A DNA stretch of 8,221 bases from positions 1 to 8,221 of the forward strand of contig CAMOVV010000039.1 of assembly GCA_946627685.1 (NCBI GenBank), written 5' to 3'. Position numbers and translations under genes: made by a program. Source of the stretch: an uncultured Bacteroidales bacterium. GTDB lineage: Bacteria > Bacteroidota > Bacteroidia > Bacteroidales > UBA932. Positions 6,397-8,221 of the stretch are shown here, in pieces. Numbering within the stretch: position 1 is the first letter of the stretch; each line of letters opens with the position of its first letter. A model generated the notes under the pieces. It was given only the letters and a program-made list of their open reading frames with translations, had not been told where the DNA came from and did no database searches.

Positions 6397-7584
6397 ATGC
6401 TCTGTACAGAAAAATTTTACGGGATATACGGCCGCGACCCGGAAGGGCTGGCCTTCTGTCCCTACAGGGTCTGCCCCATCGGCGCCCATTCCGACCATAA
6501 CCTCGGGAAAATTACGGGTTTTGCCATTGACAAGGGCATCCACATCGCCTATGCTCCCAAGCAGAACGGCGTGGTGGAGATGACCTCCCTCCAGTTTCCG
6601 AAGAGGGCCCAGTGGCACATCGCTTCCGTCCCTTCCCGCAAACAGGACGACTGGGCCGACTACCTCCGCGGAGCGACCCTGATGCTCGCCCGGAGGCACA
6701 AGCTGAACCTCGGCATCTGCGGGGTCATCGAGGGCAGCCTTCCCATCGGGGGACTTTCCTCCAGCGCCGCCGTCATAATCTCTTTTCTCGAGGCCCTTTG
6801 CCGGATTAACGGCATAGAACTGACTGAAAGCGAACTTATAGACGTCGCCTTTGAGGCGGAAAAGAACTATGTCGGGGTGAATGTCGGAAAGCTGGACCAG
6901 AGCTGCGAAACCCTGAGCAAGAAGGACCATCTGCTTTACCTTGACACCGCTGACGGCAGCTACGAACTCATTCCCCGCAGCCCGGTGATGAAGCCTTTCC
7001 GGATTGCTATCTTCTTTTCCGGGCTGGAGCACAGCCTGGCCGGGTCGAAATTCAACATGAGGGTGGACGAACTCCGGGCGGGAGTGTACGCCCTGCAGGC
7101 TTTCGAGGGAATGGAGTACGGGAAATTCGCGGAAGCGATGGCCCGCGAAGTGCCCCGGGAGGTGTATGAGAGGCACAAGGACCGCCTTCCCGCGCCCTGG
7201 GCCAGGCGCTGCGAGCACTGGTACACCGAGTTCGAGAGGGTGGAAAAGGGGGCCGAGGCCTGGAGAAGGGGAGACATAGAGGAGTATGGCAGGCTTTCAT
7301 TCGCCTCGGGCCGGAGCAGCATCTGCAACTGGGAGTCGGGCGCCCCGGAACAGATCAAGCTTTATGAGATTATGACGCAGACCGACGGTATTTACGGCGG
7401 AAGGTTCTGCGGGGCGGGGTTCAAGGGTTGCTGCATGGCCCTTATCGACCCCTCTTTCGAGGAGAGCGTCTGCCGCAAGGTCGGCGAAGAGTACCTCAAG
7501 GCCTTCCCTGCGATGGAAGGACGTTACGGAGCCTATGTCTGCGACAGCGCCGACGGGGCGAGGATGCCGGCCCTGTCATACTGA
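6397..7584 (+). CDS. GHMP-family sugar kinase, probable galacturonokinase (annotated elsewhere often as galactokinase)
   Basis: This is a complete 395 aa GHMP kinase that would phosphorylate a sugar at C1 using ATP in the cytoplasm. The sugar-binding motif is RVCPIGAHSDHNLG (24-37). Classical galactokinases have GEHTDY here, where the Glu contacts the sugar; Ala (A30) and His replace Glu and Tyr, as I recall for plant galacturonokinase. The ATP-binding motif is LPIGGLSSSAA (115-125), the likely catalytic base is D167 in GKLDQS (164-169), and the third GHMP motif is CGAGFKGCCMA (338-348). DDWADYLRGA (84-93), FFSGLEHSL (206-214), the AHKDEL-like RHKDRLP (259-265) and SGRSSICNWESGAPE (304-318) also recall the plant enzyme. 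Free galacturonate to GalA-1-phosphate would fit the nearby UDP-glucuronate 4-epimerase. The family is certain and the substrate likely but unproven. It is followed by a repeat and rfbB on the same strand. Confidence 0.8.
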   Translation: MLCTEKFYGIYGRDPEGLAFCPYRVCPIGAHSDHNLGKITGFAIDKGIHIAYAPKQNGVVEMTSLQFPKRAQWHIASVPSRKQDDWADYLRGATLMLARRHKLNLGICGVIEGSLPIGGLSSSAAVIISFLEALCRINGIELTESELIDVAFEAEKNYVGVNVGKLDQSCETLSKKDHLLYLDTADGSYELIPRSPVMKPFRIAIFFSGLEHSLAGSKFNMRVDELRAGVYALQAFEGMEYGKFAEAMAREVPREVYERHKDRLPAPWARRCEHWYTEFERVEKGAEAWRRGDIEEYGRLSFASGRSSICNWESGAPEQIKLYEIMTQTDGIYGGRFCGAGFKGCCMALIDPSFEESVCRKVGEEYLKAFPAMEGRYGAYVCDSADGARMPALSY

Positions 7585-7640
7585 AGCCTGCCCTGAGCTT
7601 GCCGAAGGGCGAAGCAAAGAATCTTTCTGAATCGAAATAG
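7585..7640 (+). repeat. Dispersed intergenic repeat, copy 2, with CCTGAGCTTGCCGAAGG palindrome-like unit
   Basis: Directly after the kinase stop lies CCTGAGCTTGCCGAAGG, a unit I recognise from memory as a widely scattered intergenic repeat in bacterial genomes. GCCCT (7590-7594) and AGGGC (7606-7610) can pair as a hairpin. It continues into CGAAGCAAAGAATCTTTC, sharing AAAGAATCTTYCT (7616-7628; 12 of 13 bases) with the repeat at 3851-3893 in inverted orientation. It fills most of the 64 bases between the kinase and rfbB. The hairpin could act as an mRNA 3'-end or processing element, but no U-run follows, so it is not a standard terminator. Confidence 0.65.
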
Positions 7641-7648
7641 TTGATTTA

Positions 7649-8221
7649 ATGGAATATAAAAGAAGAATAATCATCACCGGAGGCGCCGGGTTCATCGGCT
7701 CCCATGTGGTGAGGCTGTTCGTGAACAAGTATCCTGAATACAGGATAATCAACCTCGATTTACTCACCTATGCCGGCAACCTTGCCAACCTCGCGGATGT
7801 GGAAGACAGGCCGAACTACCGGTTCGTGAAGATGGATATCTGTGATTTCGAAGGAGTTCTGGCCCTGATGAAAGAGGAAAGGGTGGACGGAATCATCCAC
7901 CTTGCGGCCGAGAGCCATGTGGACAGGTCCATAAAGGACCCTTTCACCTTCGCCAAGACCAACGTGATGGGTACCCTGAGTCTTCTGCAGGCCGCAAAGG
8001 TCTGCTGGGACGGCGATTACGAGGGAAAACTTTTCTACCATATCTCCACCGACGAGGTGTATGGGGCCCTGGAAATGACCCATCCCGAGGGAATAGACCC
8101 TCCTTTCACCACCAAGGCGTCCAGCGGCAGCCACCATCTCGCCTACGGGGAGAAGTTTTTCACGGAAGACGTGAAGTACCAGCCCCATAGCCCCTACAGC
8201 GCCGCCAAGGCTTCTTCCGAC
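7649..8221 (+). CDS. rfbB: dTDP-glucose 4,6-dehydratase, 3' partial
   Basis: RfbB (RmlB) converts dTDP-glucose to dTDP-4-keto-6-deoxyglucose, the second step of dTDP-L-rhamnose synthesis and a branch point to other deoxysugars. The window holds the first 191 codons with no stop. The NAD site is TGGAGFIGSH (10-19), followed by LDLLTYAGN (36-44), which is diagnostic of the family, and LAAESHVDRSI (85-95). The active site shows HISTDEVYG (131-139; T134, D135, E136) and YSAAK (Y183, K187). Between them is a segment about 15 residues longer than in the E. coli enzyme (about 141-170, EMTHPEGID..HHLAYGE). I recall this insertion in Bacteroides homologues, so it is probably native. The ATG at 7649 gives the usual N-terminus. 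rfbA, rfbC and rfbD are not in view and may follow. The kinase ends 64 bases upstream on the same strand, so co-transcription is possible. Confidence 0.95.
   Translation, partial: MEYKRRIIITGGAGFIGSHVVRLFVNKYPEYRIINLDLLTYAGNLANLADVEDRPNYRFVKMDICDFEGVLALMKEERVDGIIHLAAESHVDRSIKDPFTFAKTNVMGTLSLLQAAKVCWDGDYEGKLFYHISTDEVYGALEMTHPEGIDPPFTTKASSGSHHLAYGEKFFTEDVKYQPHSPYSAAKASSD

Noticed and set aside
6238..7218. 326-codon open frame on the minus strand opposite the GHMP kinase
   Set aside because: It is antisense to a gene with clear GHMP motifs, has no recognisable family features, and includes promoter DNA. It is a by-product of GC-rich codon usage.
7428..7767. Short open frames across the 7585-7640 repeat (peptides such as LSLPKGE and SASSGQA)
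   Set aside because: These are typical chance translations of the repeat unit and overlap the kinase and rfbB genes in other frames.
1..8221. Search for a novel defence, mobile or RNA-guided system
   Set aside because: No CRISPR-like array, recombinase, transposase, toxin-antitoxin pair, nuclease or helicase gene is visible; nearly all sequence is accounted for by recognised metabolic and ribosomal genes.

Overview
The window looks like chromosomal DNA of a Bacteroidales-type bacterium (phylum Bacteroidota). Three things suggest this. The best promoter, upstream of rpsP, is of the TTTG / TAnnTTTG type used by the Bacteroidota sigma factor. Starts lack obvious Shine-Dalgarno sequences. The window also carries typical lineage markers: a DUF4465 lipoprotein, ribosomal protein S16 with a long Ala/Glu/Lys tail, and an RfbB with an insertion before its catalytic Tyr. 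Coding DNA is GC-rich by eye and rich in AGG Arg codons, while the promoter regions are AT-rich. The genus cannot be read from this window.

Layout: 1-2648 (+) is a probable operon of a fold-type I aminotransferase (5' end outside the window), dapF overlapping it by ATGA, and a DUF4465 lipoprotein. 2663-3747 (-) is rpsP-rimM, convergent with the lipoprotein gene. 3748-3894 is a divergent promoter region plus a dispersed repeat that runs almost to the next start codon. 3895-4968 (+) is a UDP-glucuronate 4-epimerase. 4987-6147 (-) is lysA, convergent with the epimerase. 6148-6396 is a second divergent promoter region. 6397-7584 (+) is a GHMP kinase that resembles plant galacturonokinase far more than classical galactokinase. 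7585-7640 is a second copy of a related dispersed repeat, and 7649 to the end (+) is the start of rfbB. There is no gene-free stretch above 300 bases, and I saw no RNA gene, IS element, prophage or CRISPR array.

The genes fall into three themes. The first is meso-diaminopimelate/lysine synthesis (DapF, LysA and perhaps the coupled aminotransferase). The second is translation (S16 and its maturation factor RimM). The third is sugar-nucleotide supply for surface polysaccharide: UDP-GalA from UDP-GlcA, GalA-1-phosphate from free galacturonate if the kinase call is right, and dTDP-4-keto-6-deoxyglucose by RfbB. Most of the window is ordinary housekeeping DNA. The points most worth checking are the galacturonokinase-like gene, the non-DapL aminotransferase coupled to dapF, and the paired dispersed repeats in front of two sugar-nucleotide genes. 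No new defence or mobile system is visible.
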